The translations under genes and the position numbers were made by a program. A DNA stretch of 64,000 bases from Mycolicibacterium fortuitum subsp. fortuitum (GTDB lineage: Bacteria > Actinomycetota > Actinomycetes > Mycobacteriales > Mycobacteriaceae): positions 3,844,001 to 3,908,000 of the forward strand of contig NZ_AP025518.1 of assembly GCF_022179545.1 (NCBI RefSeq), written 5' to 3'. The notes under the pieces were generated by a model. It ran no database searches and was not told the DNA's origin. It saw nothing but the letters and a program-made list of their open reading frames with translations. Positions 36,237-47,732 of this stretch are shown one piece after another. How positions within the stretch are numbered: the stretch's first letter is position 1; every line of letters begins with the position of its first letter.

Positions 36237-36253
36237 TTGTTACCGCCTAACAA
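36237..36253. promoter_or_regulatory. Inverted repeat over the aceE ribosome-binding site
   Basis: TTGTTA, five bases, TAACAA: perfect 6-base arms at 36237-36242 and 36248-36253, the right arm touching the AAGGAG ribosome site. A related copy, GTTACCG-N2-TAACAA, lies at 36130-36144 beside the start of the divergent lipoprotein gene. The size and symmetry fit a repressor dimer. The factor is unknown. Confidence 0.5.
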
Positions 36254-36263
36254 GGAGCGGAAG

Positions 36264-39053
<2,790 letters not shown>

Positions 39054-39071
39054 CGCTCCGCTTCCTTCGGA

Positions 39072-39100
39072 CTTCCCGCGCGGGGTTCCCGCGCGGGAAG
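39072..39100. terminator. Hairpin between aceE and mabR
   Basis: Perfect 13-base arms (39072-39084 and 39088-39100) of almost pure GC around a 3-base loop, 18 bases after the aceE stop. There is no T-run, as is common in mycobacteria. It probably ends the aceE message, although partial read-through into mabR is possible. Confidence 0.65.
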
Positions 39101-39140
39101 GTTGGAGGAATCCACCAGAAAATGGGCGTAGCTTTTAGGG

Positions 39141-40424
39141 ATGGCTGACAAGCGGTTCGTGCCGCCCAAATCGACCGTCGAGGTCCTTGAGAGCGTGCCC
39201 GACTCGACGCTGCGCCGGCTGAAGCAGTATTCCGGCCGACTGGCCACCGAGGCGGTCCACGCCATGGCCGAGCGGCTGGACTTCTTCTCCGACCTCGATG
39301 CATCGCAGCGCGCCAGCGTGCAGCTGGTGGTGCAGACCGCCGTCGTCAACTTCGTCGAGTGGATGCGGGACCCGGAGAGCGACGTCAGCTATACCGCGCA
39401 GGCCTTCGAGGTGGTTCCGCAGGACCTGCGCCGCCGCATCGCGCTGCGCCAGTCGGTCGAGATGGTGCGGACGTCGATGGAGTTCTTCGAAGAGGTGGTG
39501 CCGATGCTGGCCCGGTCCGAAGAGCAGCTCAACGCGCTGACCGCCGGCATTCTGCGCTACAGCCGGGACCTGGCGTTCGCAGCGGCCAGCGCCTATGCCG
39601 ACCAGGCCGAGGCCCGCGGGGCCTGGGATCTGCGGATGGAGGCCAACGTCGTAGACGCCGTGGTGCGCGGTGACGCCGGAGCCGAACTGCAGTCCCAGGC
39701 GGCCGCACTCAACTGGGACGCCACGGCACCGGCCACGGTGATCGTCGGCCTGCCGCGTCCCGATCGCCTGGATCTGGCCCGCGACGACATCCACGACGTG
39801 GTGAAACGCCACGACCGGGCCGCACTGTCCGATGTCCACGGCACCTGGCTCGTCACGATCGTGTCGGGCCCGCTGTCAGCAACCGACCGCTTCCTGGTCG
39901 ACCTCCTGTCGGTGTTCGCTGACGGACCGGTCGTGATCGGGCCGACGTCGCCGACCCTGACGGCCGCCCACCGCAGCGCCGCCGAGGCGATCTCCGGGAT
40001 GAACGCCGTGACCGGATGGCCCGGCGCACCGCGACCGGTGTCGGCGCGCGAGCTGTTACCGGAACGCGCCCTGCTGGGCGACGGGACAGCGATCGCGGCA
40101 CTGGAAAGCGAGGTCATGCGCCCTTTGGCCGATGCCGGGCCTGCTCTCACCGAGACCCTCGACGCGTTCCTGGACTCGGGCGGTGCCATAGAAGCTTGTG
40201 CTCGCAAATTGTTCGTTCATCCAAACACAGTGCGCTACCGATTGAAACGGATCGGAGATTTCACCGGACGCGATCCAGCCGTGCCACGGGATGCCTATGT
40301 GCTGCGGGTCGCATCGACGGTAGGCAGGTTGAGCAAACAGGCATACCAGCCGAGCACGTCATATGGTGGTAACACCGACATCACGGCGATTCGCCCGGCT
40401 CATCCCGCCGGACAGCGGGCCTGA
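39141..40424 (+). CDS. mabR: MabR, PucR-type regulator of mycolic-acid synthesis
   Basis: 427-residue transcriptional regulator orthologous by position to Rv2242 (MabR), which controls the FAS-II operon in mycobacteria. An N-terminal helical region (STLRRLKQYSGRLATEAVHA, QRASVQLVVQTAVVNFVEWM) and a central GGDEF-like domain are followed by the PucR helix-turn-helix: LDAFLDSGGAIEACARKLFV and HPNTVRYRLKRIGDFTGRDP. The DNA-binding end thus lies at about residues 350-395. It is directly upstream of fabD, with the likely operator at 40498-40518. Confidence 0.93.
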   Translation: MADKRFVPPKSTVEVLESVPDSTLRRLKQYSGRLATEAVHAMAERLDFFSDLDASQRASVQLVVQTAVVNFVEWMRDPESDVSYTAQAFEVVPQDLRRRIALRQSVEMVRTSMEFFEEVVPMLARSEEQLNALTAGILRYSRDLAFAAASAYADQAEARGAWDLRMEANVVDAVVRGDAGAELQSQAAALNWDATAPATVIVGLPRPDRLDLARDDIHDVVKRHDRAALSDVHGTWLVTIVSGPLSATDRFLVDLLSVFADGPVVIGPTSPTLTAAHRSAAEAISGMNAVTGWPGAPRPVSARELLPERALLGDGTAIAALESEVMRPLADAGPALTETLDAFLDSGGAIEACARKLFVHPNTVRYRLKRIGDFTGRDPAVPRDAYVLRVASTVGRLSKQAYQPSTSYGGNTDITAIRPAHPAGQRA

Positions 40425-40497
40425 TCTTGAATCACCGGACGCCGGAGGCGCTGTGACAGATTTCGCTGAGATATAGGGAACGTCGCATCACATGCAC

Positions 40498-40541
40498 TTT
40501 TGTGGGGAACCTACAAAAACATAAGACAAGGTTCATAATCT
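40498..40541 (+). promoter_or_regulatory. fabD operon control region (candidate MabR operator and -10)
   Basis: TTTTGT at 40498-40503 and ACAAAA at 40513-40518 form a perfect inverted repeat with a 9-base spacer. A further ACAAAA lies at 40552-40557. A -10-like TAATCT sits at 40536-40541, about 44 bases before the fabD GTG. The adjacent mabR gene makes MabR the natural candidate binder; the match to the published site should be checked. Confidence 0.55.
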
Positions 40542-40584
40542 CTTACACCCCACAAAACCATCTTCACAGTGTTCTCTTAATGAC

Positions 40585-41517
40585 GTGCCTCAACCCGTGC
40601 TCGCATTGCTTGCTCCCGGACAGGGATCGCAGACGCCCGGCATGCTCGCCCCTTGGCTGGAGCTGCCCGGTGCCGCCGACCGCCTCGCCACGTGGTCGCA
40701 GATCAGCGGCCTGGACCTGGCGCGGCTGGGAACCACCGCCACCGCCGAGGAGATCACCGACACCGCGGTGACCCAGCCGCTGGTGGTGGCCGCCACGCTG
40801 CTGGCCTACGAGGAACTGACCAAGCGCGGCGTGCCACAGACCGCTGAAACCATCGTCGCCGGCCATTCCGTCGGCGAGATCGCTGCCTACGCCATCGCCG
40901 GTGTCATCTCCGCCGACGATGCGGTCAAGCTGGCCGCCACTCGCGGCGCCGAGATGGCCAAGGCCTGCGCGATCGAGCCGACCGGCATGTCCGCAGTGCT
41001 CGGTGGCGACGAGGCCGAAGTCCTGGCCCGGCTGGAGTCGCTGGACCTGGTGCCCGCCAACCGCAACGCGGCCGGCCAGATCGTGGCCGCCGGTGCAGTC
41101 GCCGCGCTGGAGAAGCTCGCCGAGGATCCGCCGGCCAAGGCCCGGGTCCGTCAGCTGGCCACCGCAGGCGCGTTCCACACGCACTACATGGCTTCCGCCC
41201 TGGAGGCCTACGCCGCAGCCGCCGAGTCTGTAACGACGTCTGAGCCGACCGCGACACTTCTGTCGAACGCCGACGGCCGGCCCGTCGCCTCGGCCGCTGA
41301 TGCGATGGAGAAGCTGGTGTCTCAGCTGACCAAGCCGGTGCGCTGGGATCTGTGCACCGCCACCATGCGAGACCGTTTCTCCGGTGCCGAGCGCGCCGGG
41401 ATCGTCGAGTTCCCGCCGGCGGGCACGCTGGTCGGCATCGCGAAGCGCGAACTGAAGGGCACCCCGACACGCGCGGTCAAGGCCCCCGCGGACCTGGACG
41501 GCTTGGACGAGCTCTAG
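40585..41517 (+). CDS. fabD: Malonyl-CoA:ACP transacylase FabD
   Basis: 310-residue enzyme that loads malonyl groups onto AcpM for FAS-II. Start GTG 40585. LLAPGQGSQTPGML opens the protein, ETIVAGHSVGEIAAYAIAG carries the catalytic serine elbow (GHSVG), and ATAGAFHTHYM carries the catalytic His. It is the first gene of fabD-acpM-kasA-kasB-accD6. The 160 bases upstream hold the operon's promoter. Confidence 0.96.
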   Translation: MPQPVLALLAPGQGSQTPGMLAPWLELPGAADRLATWSQISGLDLARLGTTATAEEITDTAVTQPLVVAATLLAYEELTKRGVPQTAETIVAGHSVGEIAAYAIAGVISADDAVKLAATRGAEMAKACAIEPTGMSAVLGGDEAEVLARLESLDLVPANRNAAGQIVAAGAVAALEKLAEDPPAKARVRQLATAGAFHTHYMASALEAYAAAAESVTTSEPTATLLSNADGRPVASAADAMEKLVSQLTKPVRWDLCTATMRDRFSGAERAGIVEFPPAGTLVGIAKRELKGTPTRAVKAPADLDGLDEL

Positions 41518-41607
41518 GTCCAGCGACAACCGAATAGCAGTACCAACCGAACGTCCCGAATGTCCTCCGCACCCGGAGGGCGCTATCAACAACAAGAAGG
41601 AGCCATC

Positions 41608-41904
41608 GTGGCCGCCAGTCAAGAAGAAATCATCGCCGGTCTCGCCGAGATCATCGAAGAGGTCACCGGCATCGAGCCGTCTGAGGTGACCCCCGAGAAG
41701 TCGTTCGTCGACGACCTGGACATCGACTCGCTGTCGATGGTCGAGATCGCCGTGCAGACCGAGGACAAGTACGGCGTGAAGATCCCCGACGAGGATCTGG
41801 CCGGCCTGCGCACCGTTGGTGACGTGGTCTCCTACATCCAGAAGCTCGAGGAAGAGAACCCCGAGGCTGCCGCCGCCCTGCGCGAGAAGTTTGGCTCGGA
41901 ATGA
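41608..41904 (+). CDS. acpM: Meromycolate acyl carrier protein AcpM
   Basis: 98-residue carrier that holds growing meromycolate chains on a phosphopantetheine arm. The attachment serine is in [16 protein letters not shown]. It starts at GTG 41608 after AAGGAG. Like other mycobacterial AcpM it has a C-terminal extension ([20 protein letters not shown]) absent from ordinary ACPs; here it is shorter than in M. tuberculosis. The final codons overlap kasA by four bases, ensuring coupled synthesis. Confidence 0.96.
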   Translation: MAASQEEIIAGLAEIIEEVTGIEPSEVTPEKSFVDDLDIDSLSMVEIAVQTEDKYGVKIPDEDLAGLRTVGDVVSYIQKLEEENPEAAAALREKFGSE

Positions 41905-43151
41905 GCAAACCTTCCACTGCTAACGGAGGCTTCCCGAACGTCGTGGTGACCGCCGTGGAGGCCACCACGGCGCTCGCTGCTGACATCGAGAGCACGTGGA
42001 AGGGCCTCCTGGCCGGAGAAAGCGGCATCCATGAGTTGACCGACGACTTCGTCACCAAGTGGGACCTTCCGGTGCGTATCGGCGGTCACCTGGTCGACGA
42101 CATCGACAGTCACCTGACCCGCATCGAGCTGCGCCGTAACTCGTACGTGCAGCGCATGTCACTGGTGCTGGCCCGCCGGCTGTGGAAGAACGCCGGTGCG
42201 CCCGAGGTCGATCCCGATCGGTTCTCCGTCGTGATCGGCACGGGCCTCGGCGGTGGCGAGAAGATCGTCGAGACCTACGACGCGATGAACGAGGGCGGGA
42301 TCCGCAAGGTCAGCCCGCTCGCCGTTCAGATGATCATGCCCAACGGTGCGGCCGCGGTCGCCGGTCTTGAGCTCGGCGCCCGCGCCGGGGTCATCACTCC
42401 GGTGTCGGCGTGTTCGTCGGGATCTGAGGCCATCGCCCACGGTTGGCGCCAGATCGTCATGGGTGACGCGGACTTCGCCGTCGTCGGCGGTGTGGAAGGC
42501 GGCATCGAGGCACTGCCGATCGCGGCGTTCTCGATGATGCGCGCCATGTCGACCCGCAACGACGATCCCGCGGGTGCGTCTCGGCCGTTCGACAAGGATC
42601 GTGACGGCTTCGTGTTCGGCGAGGCCGGCGCGATGATGATCATCGAGACCGAGGAGCACGCCTTGGCCCGTGGCGCCAAGCCGCTGGCTCGGCTGATGGG
42701 TGCCGGTATCACCTCGGACGCGTTCCACATGGTGGCTCCGGCGGACAACGGCGTACGGGCCGGTGCCGCGATGAAGCGTGCACTGGAAACCGCCGGGCTG
42801 GATGCCAAGGACATCGACCATGTCAATGCCCACGGCACGGCCACCCCGATCGGTGACACCGCCGAGGCCAATGCCATCCGGGTTGCCGGATGCCAGGACG
42901 CCGCGGTCTACGCACCGAAGTCGGCTCTGGGTCACTCGATCGGTGCGGTCGGTGCGCTGGAGTCGGTGTTGACGGTGCTCGCGTTGCGTGACGGGGTGAT
43001 CCCTCCGACGCTCAACTACGAGACACCGGATCCTGAGATCAATCTCGATGTGGTTGCGGGCGAGCCTCGTTATGGCGACTACAAGTACGCCATCAACAAC
43101 TCGTTCGGATTCGGCGGCCACAATGTGGCCCTGGCCTTCGGTAAGTACTGA
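41901..43151 (+). CDS. kasA: Beta-ketoacyl-ACP synthase KasA
   Basis: 416-residue condensing enzyme for the early elongation of meromycolate chains. Catalytic set: Cys in [16 protein letters not shown], His in [14 protein letters not shown], Lys in [14 protein letters not shown] (with the second His). The terminal [15 protein letters not shown] is typical. It is the target of thiolactomycin-type inhibitors in mycobacteria. It forms a tandem pair with kasB (78-base gap), and is coupled to acpM. Confidence 0.96.
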   Translation: MSKPSTANGGFPNVVVTAVEATTALAADIESTWKGLLAGESGIHELTDDFVTKWDLPVRIGGHLVDDIDSHLTRIELRRNSYVQRMSLVLARRLWKNAGAPEVDPDRFSVVIGTGLGGGEKIVETYDAMNEGGIRKVSPLAVQMIMPNGAAAVAGLELGARAGVITPVSACSSGSEAIAHGWRQIVMGDADFAVVGGVEGGIEALPIAAFSMMRAMSTRNDDPAGASRPFDKDRDGFVFGEAGAMMIIETEEHALARGAKPLARLMGAGITSDAFHMVAPADNGVRAGAAMKRALETAGLDAKDIDHVNAHGTATPIGDTAEANAIRVAGCQDAAVYAPKSALGHSIGAVGALESVLTVLALRDGVIPPTLNYETPDPEINLDVVAGEPRYGDYKYAINNSFGFGGHNVALAFGKY

Positions 43152-43228
43152 GGCCGGAAAACCGGTCCCTTAAGTAACCCCGGAAGGTAAACACCGAGGG
43201 AACGCACGGAAGGAAGAACTCCGTAAAT

Positions 43229-44482
43229 ATGGCGGGATTGTCCACTGGGAATGGTCTTCCCAATGTGGTTGTCACCGGCGTCGCCATGTCAACGGCGCTG
43301 GCAACCGATGCTGAAAGCACCTGGAAGAAGCTGCTCGATGGTCAGAGCGGCATCCGGAAGCTCACCGACGGGTTCGTCGAGGAGTATGACCTGCCGGTTC
43401 GCATCGGCGGCCATCTCCTGGAGGAATTCGATTCCGAGCTGACGCGGGTCGAACTGCGCCGGCTGTCATATTTGCAGAAGATGGCGACGGTCATCGGCCG
43501 CCGGGTGTGGGCCAATGCCGGCTCCCCCGAGGTCGATGCCCGCCGTCTCATGGTGTCGATCGGCACCGGTCTGGGTTCGACCGAAGAACTCGTGTTTGCC
43601 TACGACGGAATGCGGGCCAAAGGCCTGCGTGCCGTGTCGCCGCTGGTGGTGCAGATGTACATGCCCAACGGAGCGGCGGCGGCCATCGGACTCGAGCGCA
43701 AGGCCAAGGCCGGGGTGTGTACCTCGATCTCGGCCTGCGCCTCGGGTTCCGAAGCGATCGCCAACGCATGGCGCCAGATCGTCCTCGGTGAGGCCGATAT
43801 GGCGATCTGCGGTGGCGTCGAGACCAAGATCGAGGCAGTGCCGATCGCCGGGTTCGCCCAGATGCGCATCGTGCTGTCCAACTCCAACGACGATCCCGAA
43901 GGCGCCTGCAAGCCCTTCGACAAGGATCGCAACGGCTTCGTCTTCGGCGAGGCGGGTGCCCTCATGGTCATCGAGACCGAGGAGCATGCCTTGGCCCGCG
44001 GAGCCAACATCCTGGGCCGGCTCATGGGCGCGAGTGTGACCTCCGACGGCTACCACATCGTGGCCCCGGACCCCAACGGTGAGCAGGCCGGTTACGCCAT
44101 GACCCGGGCCATCCAACTGGCGGGTCTCAAGCCCACCGATATCGACCACGTCAACGCCCACGCCACCGGTACCAACGTCGGCGATGTGGCCGAGAGCAAG
44201 GCGATCAACAACGCGATGGGCGGCCACAAGCCCGCCGTCTATGCGCCCAAGGCAGCACTCGGCCACTCGGTCGGTGCGGTCGGTGCGGTCGAGTCCATCC
44301 TGACCGTGCTGGCACTGCGGGACGGCGTCATCCCCGCGACGCGTAACTTGCACAATCTCGATCCGGAGGTCGATCTGGACGTCGTGGCCGGCGAGCCGCG
44401 ACAGGGCGATTTCAAGTACGCAATCAACAATTCGTTCGGATTCGGTGGGCACAACGTCGCGCTCGCCTTCGGAAAGTACTGA
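43229..44482 (+). CDS. kasB: Beta-ketoacyl-ACP synthase KasB
   Basis: 417-residue paralogue of KasA that extends meromycolates to full length. Catalytic residues: Cys in [16 protein letters not shown], His in [13 protein letters not shown], Lys/His in [14 protein letters not shown]. Note HATGT instead of the HGTAT found in KasA. It shares the same C-terminus ([15 protein letters not shown]). In M. tuberculosis loss of KasB shortens mycolates and removes acid-fastness. Confidence 0.95.
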   Translation: MAGLSTGNGLPNVVVTGVAMSTALATDAESTWKKLLDGQSGIRKLTDGFVEEYDLPVRIGGHLLEEFDSELTRVELRRLSYLQKMATVIGRRVWANAGSPEVDARRLMVSIGTGLGSTEELVFAYDGMRAKGLRAVSPLVVQMYMPNGAAAAIGLERKAKAGVCTSISACASGSEAIANAWRQIVLGEADMAICGGVETKIEAVPIAGFAQMRIVLSNSNDDPEGACKPFDKDRNGFVFGEAGALMVIETEEHALARGANILGRLMGASVTSDGYHIVAPDPNGEQAGYAMTRAIQLAGLKPTDIDHVNAHATGTNVGDVAESKAINNAMGGHKPAVYAPKAALGHSVGAVGAVESILTVLALRDGVIPATRNLHNLDPEVDLDVVAGEPRQGDFKYAINNSFGFGGHNVALAFGKY

Positions 44483-44513
44483 GCTCCAGCGCTTTCCACT
44501 AAAGGAGACCTTT

Positions 44514-45935
44514 ATGACGATCATGGCCCCCGAGGCAGCCGCCGAATCACTCGATCCACGCGACCCGCTGCTGCGTCTGCAGACCTTCTTCGATGACGGC
44601 AGCGTCGAGCTCCTGCACGAGCGGGACCGTTCGGGCGTGCTGGCCGCGGCCGGCACCGTCAACGGTGTTCGGACGATTGCCTTCTGCACCGACGGCACCG
44701 TGATGGGCGGCGCCATGGGCATCGAGGGCTGTGCGCACATCGTCAACGCCTACGACACCGCTATCGAAGAGCAGAGCCCGATCGTGGGCATCTGGCATTC
44801 CGGCGGTGCCCGGCTGGCCGAGGGCGTCAAGGCGCTGCACGCCGTCGGTCTGGTCTTCGAGGCGATGATCCGGGCGTCGGGCTACATCCCGCAGATCTCG
44901 GTGGTCGTCGGCTTCGCAGCCGGTGGCGCAGCCTACGGGCCCGCCCTGACCGACGTGATCATCATGGCCCCGGACAGCAAGGTCTTCGTCACCGGGCCGG
45001 ATGTGGTCCGCAGTGTCACCGGTGAGGACGTCGACATGGTGTCGCTCGGCGGCCCGGACGCCCACCACAAGAAGTCCGGCGTGTGCCACATCGTCGCCGA
45101 CGATGAGCTCGACGCCTACGAGCGCGGCCGTCGCCTGGTCGGGTTGTTCAGCCAGCAGGGCCATTTCGATCGCAGCAAGGCCGAGGCAGGCGACACCGAC
45201 CTGGCCGCGCTGATGCCCGAGTCCGCGCGCCGCGCCTATGATGTGCACCCGATCGTCGAGGCGCTGCTCGACGAGGGCGTGCCCTTCGAGGAGTTCCAGG
45301 CCAAGTGGGCCCCGTCGATCGTTGTCGGCCTGGGTCGGCTGGCCGGGCGCACGGTCGGCGTGATCGCCAACAACCCGCTGCGCCTCGGCGGCTGCCTGAA
45401 CTCCGAAAGCGCCGAGAAGTCAGCGCGTTTCGTGCGGCTGTGCGATGCGTTCGGTATCCCGCTGGTGGTCGTGGTCGACGTTCCCGGCTACCTGCCCGGT
45501 GTGGACCAGGAGTGGGGCGGCGTGGTCCGTCGCGGCGCCAAGCTGCTGCACGCCTTCGGTGAGTCCTCGGTCCCCCGCGTCACGCTGGTGACCCGCAAGA
45601 TCTACGGCGGTGCCTACATCGCGATGAACTCGCGGTCGCTCAACGCCACCAAGGTGTTCGCCTGGCCGGACGCCGAGGTCGCAGTGATGGGCGCCAAGGC
45701 CGCGGTGGGCATCCTGCACAAGCGCAAGCTGGCCGCCGCTCCGGATCACGAGCGTGAGGCCCTGCACGAGGAACTGGCCATCGAGCACGAGCGCATCGCC
45801 GGCGGTGTGGATTCCGCGATCGAGATCGGTGTGGTCGACGAGAAGATCGACCCGGCCCACACCCGCAGCAAGCTGACTCAGGCGCTGGCCGAGGCCCCGC
45901 ACCGGCGCGGCCGCCACAAGAACATCCCGCTGTAA
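44514..45935 (+). CDS. accD6: Acyl-CoA carboxylase carboxyltransferase subunit AccD6
   Basis: 473-residue carboxyltransferase that makes malonyl-CoA for fatty-acid synthesis with a biotinylated AccA3 partner. Crotonase-like N and C halves: GIWHSGGARLAEGVKALHA and VGFAAGGAAYGPALTDVIIM in the first, VVVDVPGYLPGVDQEWGGVV and TRKIYGGAYIAMNSRSLNA in the second, the acyl-CoA and carboxybiotin oxyanion segments. ATG 44514 with AAGGAGA ahead. It is the last gene of the FAS-II operon and is followed by a very long hairpin. Confidence 0.95.
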   Translation: MTIMAPEAAAESLDPRDPLLRLQTFFDDGSVELLHERDRSGVLAAAGTVNGVRTIAFCTDGTVMGGAMGIEGCAHIVNAYDTAIEEQSPIVGIWHSGGARLAEGVKALHAVGLVFEAMIRASGYIPQISVVVGFAAGGAAYGPALTDVIIMAPDSKVFVTGPDVVRSVTGEDVDMVSLGGPDAHHKKSGVCHIVADDELDAYERGRRLVGLFSQQGHFDRSKAEAGDTDLAALMPESARRAYDVHPIVEALLDEGVPFEEFQAKWAPSIVVGLGRLAGRTVGVIANNPLRLGGCLNSESAEKSARFVRLCDAFGIPLVVVVDVPGYLPGVDQEWGGVVRRGAKLLHAFGESSVPRVTLVTRKIYGGAYIAMNSRSLNATKVFAWPDAEVAVMGAKAAVGILHKRKLAAAPDHEREALHEELAIEHERIAGGVDSAIEIGVVDEKIDPAHTRSKLTQALAEAPHRRGRHKNIPL

Positions 45936-45949
45936 CTCGCTTTTCCCGC

Positions 45950-46005
45950 GAGCAGACGCAAATGTCCCCCAAAACAACAGTTTTGGGGGACATTTGCGTC
46001 TGCTC
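45950..46005. terminator. 26-bp perfect inverted repeat after accD6
   Basis: Arms 45950-45975 and 45980-46005 are perfectly complementary with a 4-base AACA loop. The right arm begins with GTTTT followed by a G-run. It lies between the convergent accD6 and SDR genes, so it probably stops transcription from both sides. The arm sequence (GCAGACGCAAATGT) may belong to a dispersed mycobacterial intergenic repeat; I cannot confirm this from one window. Confidence 0.8.
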
Positions 46006-46011
46006 GGCGTA

Positions 46012-46761
46012 CTACCGGGTGGTGTAGCCGCCGTTGGCGAAGATGGTCTGTCCGTTGATCCAGTGCCCCTCGTCGGCCAGGAAAACCACCAGCGGGGCGA
46101 TGTCGGTGATCTCGGTCAGCCGGTTGCCCATGGCCTGTGACTTGTGGAACTCGACGCGCTCTGGAGTTTCCTGCGGGTAGAAGAACGGTGTGTCCATCGG
46201 ACCGGGGGCCACGTTGTTGACGTTGATGCCCCGGACGCCGAACTCTTTGGATGCCGCGCGGGTGAAGTGCTCGACGGGGCTCTTGGAGCCGGCGTAGGTC
46301 GAGTAACCGTCGGTGTAGGCCGCCAGAAGCGCCGTGACGATGGTGATCACCGAGCCGTTGTCGGCCAGGCGCTTGCCTGCCTGCTGCAGGAAGAAGTAGG
46401 CCGCCTTGGCGTTGATGTCGAACATCGAGTCGTACTCGGCCTCAGTGGTTTCCACAAACGGCTTGCGCAGCACCTTGCCCACGGTGTTGATCGCGATGTC
46501 GACGCTGCCGAAGGCGTCGACGGCCGTGTCGAAGAGCTTCTCGACGTTGGCCGGCACCGTCAGGTCGCCCTGTACCTTGACGGCCTTGACGCCCGCGGCC
46601 TGCACGGCAGCCATCGTCTTGTCGGCATCGGCCTCAGACGAGTCGCTGTTGTAGTGAACCGCGACGTTGACACCCCTCGCCGCCAACGTCGTGCTGATCA
46701 GGCCACCCAGGTTCTTCGCACCAGCGGCAACGATTGCTGATTTACCCTCTAGTTTGCTCAC
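46012..46761 (-). CDS. Short-chain dehydrogenase/reductase family protein
   Basis: 249-residue SDR from GTG 46761. The dinucleotide motif is altered (AAGAKNLGG in place of TGxxxGxG), DLT and the INTVGKVL segment occupy the NNAG position, and the active-site Tyr/Lys are in YSTYAGSKSPVEHF. The usual catalytic Ser lies in a Thr/Ala-rich stretch (VTALLAAYT), so the triad may use Thr. The C-terminal VFLADEGHWINGQTIFANGG is normal for the family. It is divergent from a LysR regulator, which probably controls it. Substrate unknown. Confidence 0.85.
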   Translation of the reverse strand: MSKLEGKSAIVAAGAKNLGGLISTTLAARGVNVAVHYNSDSSEADADKTMAAVQAAGVKAVKVQGDLTVPANVEKLFDTAVDAFGSVDIAINTVGKVLRKPFVETTEAEYDSMFDINAKAAYFFLQQAGKRLADNGSVITIVTALLAAYTDGYSTYAGSKSPVEHFTRAASKEFGVRGINVNNVAPGPMDTPFFYPQETPERVEFHKSQAMGNRLTEITDIAPLVVFLADEGHWINGQTIFANGGYTTR

Positions 46762-46818
46762 AGTCGTCAGCGTAGTTTTGCAATCCACAAATGGATAACG
46801 CAAAATACCGATATATTC

Positions 46819-46833
46819 ACAAGGAAAACTTGT
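46819..46833. promoter_or_regulatory. LysR-type binding box
   Basis: ACAAG, five bases, CTTGT: a perfect inverted repeat, extended by TTCAC and ATAA on the flanks, which fits the T-N11-A pattern of LysR operators. It is 13 bases before the LysR start and about 58 bases before the divergent SDR, so the regulator could act on both. Confidence 0.55.
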
Positions 46834-46846
46834 ATAAGGTGGTCCG

Positions 46847-47722
46847 GTGTCCCCGAACGCACCTGATCTGCGGCGTTTACGTCAGTTCATCGCCATCGGC
46901 GACCTCGGCAGCATTACGGCGGCGGCCGCCTCGCTGCACATTAGCCAGCAGGCACTTTCCAGTTCTATGCAGCAACTGGAGAAGGACCTCAACGCCACGC
47001 TGTTCCGGCGCGAGGGCCGCCGCCTGACACTCACTCCGGCGGGTGAACTGCTTCTGGCCGAAGGGCGCGCGCTGCTGGCTGCGGCACGCACCGTAAGCGA
47101 GCGGGTCCAACAGGCCGCCGGCGGCGACGCCGAGGTCTTTGTCATAGGCCACACGCCGGCAGTCAGCGGAACCGAGGCCTATACCCTTCTCGAACCCGCC
47201 ATCACGGCATTCCCGGAAGCCTCGTTCACGTTTCGGCAGCTCTACCCCGATCAGCTCAACGACGCGGTTCTCGACGGCACGGTGCAGCTCGGTCTGCGCC
47301 GCGGTGTGCTTCCCACCAACGAATTGGCCACTGCCATCCTGGGTTACGACCGGGTACGGCTGGCGTTGCCGCGCGAACACCGGTTGGCCGACCGCGCCTC
47401 TGTCGACATCCACGAGCTCGCCGGTGATCGCATCGCGCTGTGGGCACCACCGGGAACCTCGTACTACAGCGACTTCCTGATGGCCGCATGCCGCCGTGCC
47501 GGTTTCGAACCCGACTATGTCGTCAGCCGGGTACAGGGTGCGGCCACCGTCGCCGCTCCCCTCACCACCGGTGCCGCCACGTTCGTCACCACCGCGCCGG
47601 GCCCGGCCATGGGCGGCCGCGTTGTCGTCATCGAACTCGAACCTCCCCTTTTGGTGGGGGCTCAGGCGATGTGGCAGCGCCACACGACTTCGGCCATCCG
47701 CGACGTCCTCCTGGCCAAGTAG
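46847..47722 (+). CDS. LysR-family transcriptional regulator
   Basis: 291 residues from GTG 46847. Helix-turn-helix at about residues 6-65: LRRLRQFIAIGDLGSITAAA, LHISQQALSSSMQQLEKDLN and LFRREGRRLTLTPAGELLL. The remainder is the periplasmic-binding-like effector domain. The position divergent to the SDR gene and the operator at 46819-46833 suggest control of that gene plus autoregulation. Inducer unknown. Its end is 10 bases from the convergent glpD1 stop. Confidence 0.9.
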   Translation: MSPNAPDLRRLRQFIAIGDLGSITAAAASLHISQQALSSSMQQLEKDLNATLFRREGRRLTLTPAGELLLAEGRALLAAARTVSERVQQAAGGDAEVFVIGHTPAVSGTEAYTLLEPAITAFPEASFTFRQLYPDQLNDAVLDGTVQLGLRRGVLPTNELATAILGYDRVRLALPREHRLADRASVDIHELAGDRIALWAPPGTSYYSDFLMAACRRAGFEPDYVVSRVQGAATVAAPLTTGAATFVTTAPGPAMGGRVVVIELEPPLLVGAQAMWQRHTTSAIRDVLLAK

Positions 47723-47732
47723 CGGAGTGGCA

